DNA of 64,000 nt from Bradyrhizobium sp. CSS354 (GCF_029051725.1 NZ_JAACFU010000007.1:62001-126000); one strand, 5' to 3'. Positions 17,249 to 25,646 are shown, counted from the stretch's first letter. Numbers and translations are program-made. Notes: generated by a model from the letters alone, not told the origin.

Positions 17249-17731
17249 ATGCAAGAGCTCGTCGGCATTGCGGAACAGGTCGCAGCGAAGCTGATCGCGC
17301 GCAAACAGACCATTGCCGTGGCGGAATCCTCGACCGGCGGCCTGATATCGGCCAGCCTTCTCGCGGTACCCGGAGCGTCCGCCTATTTCCTCGGCGGCGC
17401 CGTGGTCTACACCCGCGACGCCAGGCGCGTGCTGATGGATATTTCGGACGAAGGAATGAAGGGCTTTCGTTCCTCGTCGGAGCCCTACGCGCAACTGCTG
17501 GCCGAGCGGATGCGGGGCCGTTTCAACTGCGATTGGGGCCTGTCCGAGACCGGCGCGTCCGGTCCGACCGGCAATCGCTACGGCGATGCGGCGGGCCACA
17601 GCTGCATGGCGGTCGCCGGGCCCGCAGTCGAGGTGATGACGCTGGAAACGGGCAGCAACGATCGCTTCGCCAATATGCAGACCTTTGCGGCAACAGCGCT
17701 GAAATTGCTGCTGAAGAATCTGGAGCGGTGA
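17249..17731 (+). CDS. CinA-like nicotinamide-nucleotide amidohydrolase (PncC domain only)
   Basis: A 160-residue stand-alone PncC/CinA C-terminal domain. It carries the family motifs AESSTGGLISASL (about 24-36), a GAVVYTRDAR segment and GASGPTGNRYGDAAG, where the catalytic Ser, Thr and Lys/Arg groups sit. The enzyme deamidates NMN to nicotinic acid mononucleotide in pyridine nucleotide salvage. The usual SxxAGPxG-type loop reads TGASGPTGN here, which is within family variation. The start is ATG 17249 after GGAATAAGGGG. It is monocistronic and divergent from the amidohydrolase operon. Confidence 0.85.
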   Translation: MQELVGIAEQVAAKLIARKQTIAVAESSTGGLISASLLAVPGASAYFLGGAVVYTRDARRVLMDISDEGMKGFRSSSEPYAQLLAERMRGRFNCDWGLSETGASGPTGNRYGDAAGHSCMAVAGPAVEVMTLETGSNDRFANMQTFAATALKLLLKNLER

Positions 17732-17788
17732 GCTCGCGGCTTCCCGAATATCTGGCTGTTCCGGAGAATGTGTGGTGTGACGCGCGCT

Positions 17789-18142
17789 TTACCGCGACAC
17801 GTGCGCCGACACAGCCAGCCACGTCTCGCCTCTCTTCGCCCAGCAATCGGTATAGCGCCCGGTGGCCTGCTGGCCATCCGCATTGGTGTAGCTCGTCGCC
17901 GCGTGGATGATGGCGAAATCGCCGATGATGCGGATGATGACGTCGTGCTCCCTGAGATTCCGGATCGCAATCGGCCGCGCCGTCTGCTTCAGGAAGGCCT
18001 CGCGATCGACCAGCGTCTTGTCGGGATTGGAGCAGTAGAACTCCCGCGCCAAAATCTCGTCGAAGCGCTTGACGTCGCAATTCTGCACGGAGGCGACATA
18101 GTCGCGGTTGAGCGCGGTGAGCTGTTCGAGGTCGTTGCTCAT
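17789..18142 (-). CDS. NTF2-like (SnoaL/DUF4440-type) protein
   Basis: A 117-residue cone-shaped alpha+beta barrel protein. An N-terminal helix (LEQLTALNRDYVASVQNCDVKRFDEIL) is followed by strands ending WAKRGETWLAVSAHVS, the usual NTF2-like pattern with a terminal tryptophan. Members are often small hydrolases, isomerases or ligand-binding proteins; no catalytic residue can be assigned. Start ATG 18142 follows GAGGGAAAT. It begins 10 bases after the amidase stop on the same strand, so the two are likely one operon. Confidence 0.8.
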   Translation of the reverse strand: MSNDLEQLTALNRDYVASVQNCDVKRFDEILAREFYCSNPDKTLVDREAFLKQTARPIAIRNLREHDVIIRIIGDFAIIHAATSYTNADGQQATGRYTDCWAKRGETWLAVSAHVSR

Positions 18143-18152
18143 GAGATTTCCC

Positions 18153-19625
18153 TCAGTCATTGAACAAGGGCGGCGGCACGAACCCGCCGAACTCACGTTC
18201 GATCAGCTCGGCGAGCTTCAGCGGCGTGTGGTCCTCAAGGAAAGGTCCGATGATTTGCACGCCAACCGGTAGGCCGGCCTTCGACAGACCGAGCGGAACA
18301 GCCGTTGCCGGCAGGCCCGTCAGCGTGGCGATGCCGGGCCAGGCGAGCTGGTCCGGGTAGGCAAAGTCCCTGCCATCGATATTGATCCGGCGCTCTTCCT
18401 GCTCCGGCGAATGATCATGCGGATAGGCCGGGGTCGGCATGATTGGGCAGATCACCGCATCGAATGTCCTGAACAGGTGTCGCCATTGCGCGCGCAGGCC
18501 GGCCCGAGCGCCTTCGTCGAACACCCAGGCCTGATGTGTGCTGGTCATGCCGCGCAGCCGCTCGGCAGCAAGGCTCTTGTCCTCAGGCGAGAGCTGCGCT
18601 GCTCCGGCACGCGCGCCGGCGAGAATGTCCGGCGGAAGGAAGGCGCCGAGAAAACCCATCAGCATGCGCATGTAGAGGCGAGAGGCATCCGTGAAGTCGG
18701 GAAACAGCGGGCTTTCGCGCGTGATGCTCGCACCTGCGCGCGACAATTGGTCCGCCAGCTTCTCGATGGCGCCGCGAATGTCGGCATTCGCAGGCAGCAA
18801 CGGATGGCTGTCGATCACCAGCACGCGAAAATCCTTCAGCGCGCGGTGTCGCGCCTCCGGCAGCGCGAGCTTGTATCCTACGCCCAGGTCCAGAGGATCG
18901 GGGCCTGCAATCACGTCCAGGAGCAGGGGCAGATCGACTGCGCTCCGCGCCATCGGACCGATCACCGCCATATCGCGCTCCATCGGGATGGCTCGAAAGG
19001 GCGGCGGGGTGTGGCCACGCGTTGGACAGAGATTGTAGGTCGGCTTGTGCGCATAGACCCCGCAGTGGAAGGCGGGCACGCGCAGCGAGCCGCCGATGTC
19101 GGACCCGAGCGAGAGTGGTCCATAGCCTACCGCGAGCGCCGCAGACGAGCCGCCCGACGAGCCACCCGGCGTGCGGCCGAGATCGAATGGATTGTTCGTC
19201 GTGCCGTAGATCTCGTTGTAGCTCTGCCAATCCGCCAATCCCACGGGCACGTTGGTCTTGCCGAGGATGACGCCACCGGCACTCTTCACCCGGGTGATCG
19301 ACAGCGCGTCCTCCGCCGGCTTGAAGTCTTTCTGCGGCGTCCAGCCCCAGGTCGTGGGCAGGCCGGCGACGTTGTAGGATTCCTTCACCGTGATCGGGAG
19401 GCCGAGCAGCGGGTTGCGCTCGCCGCGCGCCAATGCCGCGTCCGCCTCGCGTGCGGCGTCGAGCGCGCGGTCGAAATCCCGCACGCAGATCGCGTTGACC
19501 TTGCCGTCGTGCCGTTCGATGCGGTCGATCGCATCCTGCGTGAGCTCGACCGCTGAGACCTTCTTCGCGGTCAACGCGGCCGACAGCGCGACTGCGCTCT
19601 TGAAGCTCCATTCGGATTTCGCCAT
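18153..19625 (-). CDS. Amidase (amidase-signature family)
   Basis: A 490-residue amidase-signature enzyme with the full Ser-cisSer-Lys triad: K81 in LPITVKESYNVAGL, the cis-Ser in PGGSSGGSSAALA (156) and the nucleophile S180 in GSDIGGSLRVPA. It hydrolyses a C-N amide bond of an unknown small substrate; indoleacetamide, nicotinamide or aryl amides are typical for the family. Start ATG 19625 follows AGGAGA at good spacing, and the open frame before it is not family-like. It is cotranscribed with the NTF2-like gene. Confidence 0.92.
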   Translation of the reverse strand: MAKSEWSFKSAVALSAALTAKKVSAVELTQDAIDRIERHDGKVNAICVRDFDRALDAAREADAALARGERNPLLGLPITVKESYNVAGLPTTWGWTPQKDFKPAEDALSITRVKSAGGVILGKTNVPVGLADWQSYNEIYGTTNNPFDLGRTPGGSSGGSSAALAVGYGPLSLGSDIGGSLRVPAFHCGVYAHKPTYNLCPTRGHTPPPFRAIPMERDMAVIGPMARSAVDLPLLLDVIAGPDPLDLGVGYKLALPEARHRALKDFRVLVIDSHPLLPANADIRGAIEKLADQLSRAGASITRESPLFPDFTDASRLYMRMLMGFLGAFLPPDILAGARAGAAQLSPEDKSLAAERLRGMTSTHQAWVFDEGARAGLRAQWRHLFRTFDAVICPIMPTPAYPHDHSPEQEERRINIDGRDFAYPDQLAWPGIATLTGLPATAVPLGLSKAGLPVGVQIIGPFLEDHTPLKLAELIEREFGGFVPPPLFND

Positions 19626-19748
19626 GGCGCATCTCCTGTTCTTATTGTCGAACGATGATGCGCAGTTTGGCCGAATCCTGCAACCGCCGTTTGATCGCGA
19701 TTGACATGTGAGCAAGACGGAACGCGATGAGCCAAGCAACCACTCGCA

Positions 19749-19850
19749 GTCATCGCCCGGCTTGACCGGGCGATCCAGTATTCCACCGGCGCCGATCGGA
19801 TACGGAGAGGCCGCGGCGTACTGGATGCCCCGGTCAAGCCGGGGCATGAC
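19749..19850. repeat. Dispersed palindromic element, family C variant
   Basis: Inverted repeat of about 102 bases between the amidase start and the mbfA stop. The left arm is GTCATCGCCCGGCTTGACCG and the right arm ends AAGCCGGGGCATGAC, with inner CCAGTA / TACTGG. The ends match family C elements at 23713-23802 and 60017-60103, but the inner part differs. It is non-coding. Confidence 0.75.
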
Positions 19851-19856
19851 AACGTC

Positions 19857-20828
19857 CTACGCCGCTCCGATCAATATCCCCACAGCGAGCACGATCGCGC
19901 CACCAAGCACGATCTGGAATACGGCCTGGAGGAACGGCGTGTCCATGTAGCGCGCGCGGATAAAGGCAATCGCCCACAATTCGAAGAACACGACGATTCC
20001 GGCGATTCCGGTTGCGATCCAGAATGCGTTGGCCCAGCTATCGGGCACGAGATACGGCAAGGTGTGTCCAAGCCCGCCGAGCGTCGTCATCAAGCCGCAG
20101 GTGAGACCGCGCAGCCAGGGCGAACCGCGACCGGTCAGCGAGCCGTCGTCGGACAGCGCCTCCGCAAAACCCATGCTGATGCCGGCACCGATCGAGGCGG
20201 CGAGGCCGACCAGAAAGGTTTGCCAATTCTGATGCGTCGCGAAGGCAGCCGCAAACAGCGGCGCCAGCGTCGAGACGGAGCCGTCCATCAGGCCGGCGAG
20301 ACCCGGCTGCACATATTGCAGCACGAACATGCGCCGGTTGGTGCGGTCTTCCTCGGCGCGCACGTCGGAGCTCAGGATCTGGTCCGTCAGCTTTGCGGCC
20401 ACCTCTTCGTGGCCTTTCTCGGCTTCGGCCAGATCGCCGAGCAGGCGGCGCACGCCGACATCCTGCGCCTGTTCGGCGGCCTTCACGTAAAAGCGCTCAG
20501 CCTGCAATTCCATTGTCTCGACTTCCCTGCGGACGGTGTCGAGCGGCAGGTTTTTCGTGAGCCAGACCGGACGGCGGCGCAGAAAGCCTTTGACGTCCTC
20601 GCGGCGGATCGGGGGCAAATGCGGACCGAAGCGCTGCTCGTACATTTCCAGCAGCATGTGACGATGGCCGCGCTCTTCCTCGGCCATCTGCTCGAAGATC
20701 TTGGCGGAGTCCGGATAGCGCTCCTTCAAGTCTTCGGCGAAGCTCATATAGATGCGGCTGTCCTCCTCCTCGGAGGAGATCGCGACCGCAAGCACCTCGC
20801 GCTCGGTCAGATCGGCAAAATTCTTCAC
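19857..20828 (-). CDS. mbfA: MbfA-type iron exporter (rubrerythrin/ferritin-like domain fused to VIT1/CCC1 membrane domain)
   Basis: A 323-residue two-domain protein. The N-terminal erythrin-like four-helix bundle has E20, EEERGH (about 50-55), METxELQAERFY and AEAEKGHEE, the carboxylate/His ligands of a di-iron site. The C-terminal third (about 170-323) has the VIT1/CCC1-like segments LAGLMDGSVSTLAPL, GAGISMGFAEAL and further helices. In Bradyrhizobium the membrane-bound ferritin MbfA exports iron and protects against iron and peroxide stress, and it is repressed by Irr when iron is low. The start is GTG 20828. A perfect Irr-type palindrome lies 18 bases upstream. The gene has its own promoter in a 62-base gap. 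Confidence 0.93.
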   Translation of the reverse strand: MKNFADLTEREVLAVAISSEEEDSRIYMSFAEDLKERYPDSAKIFEQMAEEERGHRHMLLEMYEQRFGPHLPPIRREDVKGFLRRRPVWLTKNLPLDTVRREVETMELQAERFYVKAAEQAQDVGVRRLLGDLAEAEKGHEEVAAKLTDQILSSDVRAEEDRTNRRMFVLQYVQPGLAGLMDGSVSTLAPLFAAAFATHQNWQTFLVGLAASIGAGISMGFAEALSDDGSLTGRGSPWLRGLTCGLMTTLGGLGHTLPYLVPDSWANAFWIATGIAGIVVFFELWAIAFIRARYMDTPFLQAVFQIVLGGAIVLAVGILIGAA

Positions 20829-20845
20829 GGCGGCCCTGTCTCATT

Positions 20846-20866
20846 AGTTTAGAATAATTCTAAACT
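20846..20866 (-). promoter_or_regulatory. Irr box (iron control element) in the mbfA promoter
   Basis: A perfect palindrome of two 10-base half-sites, AGTTTAGAAT and ATTCTAAACT, around one A. It matches the rhizobial iron control element core TTTAGAA-N3-TTCTAAA bound by Irr. It lies 18-38 bases upstream of the GTG start and directly next to a TATATA-like -10 on the minus strand (20865-20872), so a bound protein would block transcription. Repression by Irr under low iron is the established mode for mbfA in Bradyrhizobium. The site also lies 3' of the epoxide-hydrolase-like stop (20891), on the same strand. Confidence 0.92.
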
Positions 20867-20890
20867 ATATAAGGCGGCGGGGTTCCAGGG

Positions 20891-22042
20891 TCAAATCACG
20901 CCGCGGCTCTTCGCCAGGAAATCGAGCAGCAGGCGGCTTACCTCGGCCGGCTGCTCCTGTTGCACCCAGTGACCGGCGCCGTCGACGAGGTGGCAGCCGA
21001 GCAACTTCGTGCAGGCCCGCGCCTGCATGGCCTCTAACACGCCCGGACGCTGATAAGTGCCCCAATCCTGCTTGCCCGAGATGAAGCAGGAGGGGACATC
21101 GATGGTGCGGCCGGCCAACAATTGGAGCTGGCTGTTGAATGCGCCCGATGTGCCGCAGCGGTACCATTGCAGGCCGCCCTGGAATCCGGTGCGGTCATAT
21201 TCGGCGCTGTAGTAGGCGAGCTCGCGGTCGGGCAGCCATTGATTGGCGGCGATCGCGGCCGGCGAGGGCATCTCTTTCGCGACCGTCTCGGCCATGGTCT
21301 CGTTCAGGTCCATCACATAATAGGTCGGCAGCTTCGCCAGCTCGTTTGCCGACCAGGATTTCAGCGGATATGGCTTGTTGTCGGTCCAGTCCGCACTCTT
21401 GTGATGATAGTAGGCGCGCAGGAAATCATGCACGCCTTGCGGCGCGCGGTGAATGTCCGCGTTGGCCGGGCGTGTGGCATAGTACCACTGATAATGCTTG
21501 CGCGGACGCGGCAAGGCGGCGAGCTCGCGATGCACGGGGTCTTCAGCCGGTGGCTTTGCGGGCGCGTCGATCGTGTTGAACGGCAGCGGCGGCGCTCCGC
21601 CGAACGGTGCGCTCATCATCGCCACCGAACGAAACACGTCGGGCCGCATCAGCGCGCACCAGGCCGCGACCGGGCTGCCGAAATCATGTCCGACCACATC
21701 GACCTGCCTGTAGCCGAACGCCGACACCAGCCCGAGCGCATCCCGCACCAGGTTGAAGAGCGAAAAGGGCGCGAGGTCGCCGTCGTAATCCGCGCTCCAT
21801 CCCGTCGTCCGGCCATAACCGCGCTGGTCCGGCGCGATCACGTGATAGCCGGCCGAGCTGAGCGCCGGCATCACCTTGCGCCAGGAGAAGGCGAGCTCCG
21901 GAAAGCCGTGCAGCAGCAGGATGCAGGGCCGCCCTTTGGTCTCGAAGCCGGCCTCCAGCACATGGATGCGCAGGCCGTTGATGTCGTCGACATAGCGTGA
22001 GCGGATGCCGGCAGGGAGCGGGATGTCGGGGAGGTCGGTCAT
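20891..22042 (-). CDS. Alpha/beta hydrolase, epoxide-hydrolase-like
   Basis: A 383-residue alpha/beta hydrolase. The oxyanion loop is HGFPE (45-49), the nucleophile D120 lies in VGHDFGSP, and the catalytic His is H358 in GAGHWVQQEQP. The Asp nucleophile and HGFPE fit soluble epoxide hydrolases rather than esterases. A large cap domain lies in between, containing Tyr-rich HYQWYYATRP. It would open an epoxide to a diol; the substrate is unknown. Start ATG 22042 follows GAGGAAAC. It stands at the end of a minus-strand run of catabolic genes, separated from the MBL gene by a palindromic repeat. Confidence 0.87.
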   Translation of the reverse strand: MTDLPDIPLPAGIRSRYVDDINGLRIHVLEAGFETKGRPCILLLHGFPELAFSWRKVMPALSSAGYHVIAPDQRGYGRTTGWSADYDGDLAPFSLFNLVRDALGLVSAFGYRQVDVVGHDFGSPVAAWCALMRPDVFRSVAMMSAPFGGAPPLPFNTIDAPAKPPAEDPVHRELAALPRPRKHYQWYYATRPANADIHRAPQGVHDFLRAYYHHKSADWTDNKPYPLKSWSANELAKLPTYYVMDLNETMAETVAKEMPSPAAIAANQWLPDRELAYYSAEYDRTGFQGGLQWYRCGTSGAFNSQLQLLAGRTIDVPSCFISGKQDWGTYQRPGVLEAMQARACTKLLGCHLVDGAGHWVQQEQPAEVSRLLLDFLAKSRGVI

Positions 22043-22088
22043 GTTTGTTTCCTCGTCATGGTCCGGCGAAGCGCGTCTCTCCAAAATC

Positions 22089-22158
22089 CCGGCCATCCAC
22101 GTTCTTCGTTGCGGTTGATTGTAAGAACGTGGATGCCCGGGACAAGCCCGGGCATGAC
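22089..22158. repeat. Dispersed palindromic element, family C (left end truncated)
   Basis: The inner inverted pair CCATCCACGTTCTT / AAGAACGTGGATG is followed by the right-hand end GCCCGGGACAAGCCCGGGCA and TGACGG. The outer left arm seen in the other family C copies is missing, replaced by unrelated sequence. It lies between the MBL gene and the epoxide-hydrolase-like gene. Confidence 0.65.
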
Positions 22159-22174
22159 GGAACGGAAGGCCGCG

Positions 22175-23041
22175 TTAGACCGCCGCGCAGACGAAGCCAC
22201 TGCCCTTGCGCCGGATCTTCCCCACCGACGGCGAGGGGAAATGCGCGGTGCAGCACAGCGTGTCGGTGTCGCAATAGCGTTCCAGGAAGCTGCGGCGCGT
22301 CGTTGCTGCCTTGGCCTGATCGACGTCGAATTTCACCGACAGCTCCGGATAGAGCGTCTGGATCGGTGAGTGCATGAGGTCGCCGGAGAACACGGCGTCG
22401 TCCTTGCCGTGGCCCATCGTGATGGCGATATGGCCCGGCGTGTGGCCCGGCGTCGGCAGAATACGAACGTGATCGCCGATCTGGTGATCGTTGCCGACGA
22501 GTTCGTGGCGTTTGGCCTCGACCACCGGCAGCACGCTGTCGGCGAAGGGCGGCACCTCCGCCTTCGCGTTCTGCTCGGTCCAGTGATCGAATTCCTGCTT
22601 GGCGAAGACGTAGCGCGCTTTCGGGAAGGTCGGCACCCAGCGGCCGTTCTCCAGCCGCGTGTTCCAGCCGACGTGATCGACATGCAGATGCGTGCACATC
22701 ACGAAGTCGATGTCGTCGACCGAGAAACCTGCGGCGGCGAGACCGCGCATATAGGCATCATCAGTCTTCATGTTCCATTTCGGCCGCGGCCGCGGCTTGT
22801 CGTTGCCGATGCAGCTGTCGACCAAAATGGTGTGATGCGGCGTCTTGATGACATAGGACTGGAAACACAGGATCAGCGTATCCTGGTCGTCGATCGCCTT
22901 GGTTTCTCGCATCCACGCGCGGTTCTCGGCCAGCACCTCCGGCGTCAGACCAGGGATGAGCTCCAGTGCCGGGAGGAACGTCGTCTCCTGCTCGATGATC
23001 CGATGAATGGTGAGATCGCCGACCGAGTATTTCAGGCTCAT
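22175..23041 (-). CDS. MBL-fold metallo-hydrolase, copy 1
   Basis: A 288-residue metallo-beta-lactamase-fold enzyme with the binuclear metal motif THLHVDHVGW (117-126), PTPGHTPGH, a bridging Asp in FSGD and a final His in CTAHFP. The fold suits hydrolysis of lactones, thioesters or other esters; the pattern of SYVIKTPHHTILVD and NGRWVPTFPKARYVF places it with AHL-lactonase-like and quorum-quenching-like MBL proteins, but activity cannot be inferred. It is 15 bases downstream of a GST gene on the same strand. A clear paralogue lies at 24798-25646. Confidence 0.88.
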   Translation of the reverse strand: MSLKYSVGDLTIHRIIEQETTFLPALELIPGLTPEVLAENRAWMRETKAIDDQDTLILCFQSYVIKTPHHTILVDSCIGNDKPRPRPKWNMKTDDAYMRGLAAAGFSVDDIDFVMCTHLHVDHVGWNTRLENGRWVPTFPKARYVFAKQEFDHWTEQNAKAEVPPFADSVLPVVEAKRHELVGNDHQIGDHVRILPTPGHTPGHIAITMGHGKDDAVFSGDLMHSPIQTLYPELSVKFDVDQAKAATTRRSFLERYCDTDTLCCTAHFPSPSVGKIRRKGSGFVCAAV

Positions 23042-23056
23042 AAGAACTCCTGCGCT

Positions 23057-23668
23057 TTACGCGGCCGGCGGCACCGAGATCTTCACGGAGGGTCGCTCGA
23101 GCATCTTCTGGTGGAAGGCGTCGAGCTTCGGATAGGCCTTGCGCCAGCCGCAATCGGCGAAGCGGAAGTCGGCATAGCCGAGCACGCAAACGAGGCCGAT
23201 CTGCGAGATATCGAACGGGCCGTTGAGCACTTCAGGCATGTTCTCGAAGCGCGCCATGCCGGTCCAGGCCCGATTCCAATGGTCGTCCGACCAAGCCTGC
23301 CATTGCAGGCCCTGCGGCCGCACCATCTTCTCGTAGCGGCACAGCAGCATGGAATCGAGCATGCCGTTGATCAGGGAATGATTGGTCTTGGCTTTCCAGC
23401 GCCGCGGACCGTAGTCGGGGATCAGGCTGCCGCCGACCATCTCGTTGAGATATTCGACGATGACATAGGAGTCCAAAATAACATCGCCGTCATTGGTGAT
23501 CAGCACCGGCAGCTTCTTCAGCGGCGTGATGCGCGAATAGTCCTCGTTGGCCGTGCCGGGCGCGACGGCTGCCGGCGTGAACTCGATCTTGTCGATCAGC
23601 CCGAGCTCGATCGCGGCGATGCGCACCTTGCGGGCGAAGGGCGAGGCGGGGGAGAAGGTGAGCTTCAT
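23057..23668 (-). CDS. Glutathione S-transferase family protein
   Basis: A 203-residue two-domain GST. The N-terminal thioredoxin fold begins MKLTFSPASPFARKVRIA, with Ser6 or Ser9 at the usual catalytic position. The cis-Pro motif KKLPVLI and the glutathione gamma-Glu-binding LDSYVIVEYLNE follow, then an all-helical C-terminal domain. It conjugates or isomerises electrophiles using glutathione. Start ATG 23668 is used because upstream codons run into a palindromic repeat. Fifteen bases separate it from the MBL gene downstream, so these two form an operon. Confidence 0.88.
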   Translation of the reverse strand: MKLTFSPASPFARKVRIAAIELGLIDKIEFTPAAVAPGTANEDYSRITPLKKLPVLITNDGDVILDSYVIVEYLNEMVGGSLIPDYGPRRWKAKTNHSLINGMLDSMLLCRYEKMVRPQGLQWQAWSDDHWNRAWTGMARFENMPEVLNGPFDISQIGLVCVLGYADFRFADCGWRKAYPKLDAFHQKMLERPSVKISVPPAA

Positions 23669-23712
23669 GGGACAATTCCCTGCGATCGGTCTTGAGCAAA
23701 CGGTGTCTCCTC

Positions 23713-23802
23713 CGTCATGGCCGGGCTTGACCCGGCCATCCACGCGCTTCCGCGTGGTTAGACTGTGAGACGTGGATGCCCGGGACAAGCCCGGGCATGA
23801 CG
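23713..23802. repeat. Dispersed palindromic element, family C
   Basis: Ninety-base imperfect palindrome. The left arm begins CGTCATGGCCGGGCTTGACC, the right arm ends GACAAGCCCGGGCATGACG, and inner CCACG / CGTGG pairs flank a short middle. It lies between the FAH-family gene and the GST gene on the same strand, where the folded mRNA could separate expression of the two. Confidence 0.82.
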
Positions 23803-23825
23803 ACGAGTGTTGCGCTGGCCGCGGC

Positions 23826-24668
23826 TTACGCCGCGACGATCTCCTGGCGCTGCTCGCCGAGGCCCTCGATGCCGAGCGTGATGACGTCGCCGACATTGAG
23901 GAAGGTCGGCGGCTTCATGCCGAGACCGACGCCGGGCGGGGTGCCTGTCGTGATGATGTCGCCCGGCAGCAGCGTCATGAACTGCGAGACATAGGAGATG
24001 CACTTGGCCATCGAGAAGATCATGGTCTTGGTCGAGCCGGTCTGGCGACGCTGACCGTTGACGTCGAGCCACATCGGCAGGTTCTGCACGTCCTTGATCT
24101 CGTCCTTGGTGGCGAGCCAGGGGCCGAGCGGGCCGAACGTGTCGTGCGACTTGCCCTTGGTCCACTGACCCAGGCGCTCGATCTGAAAGGCGCGCTCGGA
24201 GACGTCGTTGCAGACGCAGTAGCCGGCGACGTGGTTGAGAGCGTCGGCTTCCGAGACGTATTTTGCCCGTGTGCCGATGATCGCGGCGATCTCGACCTCC
24301 CAGTCGAGCTTGGTCGAGCCGCGCGGCTTCTCGACGGCGTCGTTCGGGCCGGACAGCGAGGTGTTGGCCTTCATGAAAATGATCGGCTCGCTCGGGATCT
24401 CCGCGCCGGTCTCCTTGGCGTGGTCGCTATAGTTGAGGCCGATCGCCACGAATTTCGACATGCCGGTGACGGGGGCGCCGAACCGCGGCTTGCCGGAGAC
24501 GGCGGGTAGCGAGGCGGGATCGAGCGCCGCCAGCTTCTTCAGGCTCTCGGGCGAATAGGCCTCGCCGGTCAGGTCCTTCACATGCGCCGACAGGTCCCGC
24601 AACTGGCCGGATTTGTCGATCATGCCGGGCTTTTCCGCACCCTTCTCGCCATAACGAACAAGCTTCAT
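23826..24668 (-). CDS. Fumarylacetoacetate hydrolase (FAH) family protein
   Basis: A 280-residue FAH-fold enzyme. Residues of the metal site are seen as E124 and E126 in LDWEVEIA and D155 in NDVSER, with H83 in GLNYSDHAKETG as the likely general base. The C-terminal LLPGDIITTGTPPGVG is the family's signature end. Members cleave C-C bonds, hydrate or decarboxylate acyl pyruvates and related 2-keto acids in aromatic degradation. The typical length suggests the short FAHD1/ureidoglycolate-lyase-like branch. It lies upstream of GST and MBL genes on the same strand. Confidence 0.92.
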   Translation of the reverse strand: MKLVRYGEKGAEKPGMIDKSGQLRDLSAHVKDLTGEAYSPESLKKLAALDPASLPAVSGKPRFGAPVTGMSKFVAIGLNYSDHAKETGAEIPSEPIIFMKANTSLSGPNDAVEKPRGSTKLDWEVEIAAIIGTRAKYVSEADALNHVAGYCVCNDVSERAFQIERLGQWTKGKSHDTFGPLGPWLATKDEIKDVQNLPMWLDVNGQRRQTGSTKTMIFSMAKCISYVSQFMTLLPGDIITTGTPPGVGLGMKPPTFLNVGDVITLGIEGLGEQRQEIVAA

Positions 24669-24797
24669 TCTCGTTTCTCCCTGGAATGGACCGATCGGTT
24701 GAACAGCTTCATGGAACAGGGCGGCGGGAAATTCAACCGCTCAAAGAGGGGCGCATTGCAGCCCTCTCAATTCGGGTGATCGTAGGGGGCACGAGAC

Positions 24798-25646
24798 CTA
24801 GGCCAGCGCCTCGAACCTGAACGCGTCCCCGTCCCGCCTGATGTGCCCGGCCGAAAAATGCCCGCCGATCACCAGCGTCGGGGTGTCGGCAAACCGGCCG
24901 AACAATTCGCGCCGCGTCGCGGCAGATTGGCTCTGATCGGAATCCGCGGTTGAGGACCAGCCGGGATGCGCCATCTGGCAAGGATGATGGGCGACGTCGC
25001 CCGTCAGCAATCCTTGCTCGCCGTCCGACCGGATCAGAATGCTCATATGCCCGGGGCTGTGACCGGGGGTCGGGATCATGCTGATCTCGTCGCTGAGCCG
25101 GTGGTCGCTCGCGACCAACTCGGCCCGGTCGGCATCGACGATCGGCTTCACGGAATCGCCAAATACGGCTTGCTTGTCCGGCTCGGTGGAATGGTCGCGC
25201 CAATGCTCATACTCGGTCTTGCCGAAGACATAGCGCGCGTTGGGGAAGGTCGGCACCCATTTGCCGTCGACCAGCTTCGTGTTCCAGCCGACATGATCGA
25301 CGTGAAGGTGCGTGCACAGCACAGTATCGATACTCTCCGGCGGAAAGCCCGCCGCAATCATCGTCTCCAGGAACGGCGTGGTGCGATCGTTCCACGTCGG
25401 GACGTTGCGGCCCTGCTTGTCGTTGCCAAGCCCGGTATCGACCACGATGCGGCGCGTCGGCGTCTCCACCACCAGCGAATGGATCGACATTTTCAGCCGG
25501 CCCTCTTCGGTGGCGAAATGCGGGATCAGCCAGGGCAGCTTCTGGATTTCTGCATTGCTCGCCAAGGGCAGAATGAAGCGGGTCGAGCCGACCGTCTCCA
25601 ATTCCACGACCTTGGTGATTTTGACCCTGCCGACCTTCCACTGCAT
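24798..25646 (-). CDS. MBL-fold metallo-hydrolase, copy 2
   Basis: A 282-residue metallo-beta-lactamase-fold enzyme with THLHVDHVGW (H113, H115, D117, H118), PTPGHSPGH, LTGD and GGHFSAGH. It shares long blocks with the protein at 22175-23041, such as KWVPTFPNARYVFGK against RWVPTFPKARYVFAK, so they are paralogues. Substrate unknown; the fold suits ester or lactone hydrolysis. ATG 25646 is preferred over 25655 and 25661 because GAGGA lies 8 bases before it. It is divergent from the DUF3775 gene over 123 bases. Confidence 0.86.
   Translation of the reverse strand: MQWKVGRVKITKVVELETVGSTRFILPLASNAEIQKLPWLIPHFATEEGRLKMSIHSLVVETPTRRIVVDTGLGNDKQGRNVPTWNDRTTPFLETMIAAGFPPESIDTVLCTHLHVDHVGWNTKLVDGKWVPTFPNARYVFGKTEYEHWRDHSTEPDKQAVFGDSVKPIVDADRAELVASDHRLSDEISMIPTPGHSPGHMSILIRSDGEQGLLTGDVAHHPCQMAHPGWSSTADSDQSQSAATRRELFGRFADTPTLVIGGHFSAGHIRRDGDAFRFEALA

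Noticed and set aside
20891..25646. Naming the catabolic run as a known pathway (homogentisate, gentisate or resorcinol)
   Set aside because: The FAH gene alone is not enough. The matching ring-cleavage dioxygenase is missing and the GST is not clearly the zeta type.
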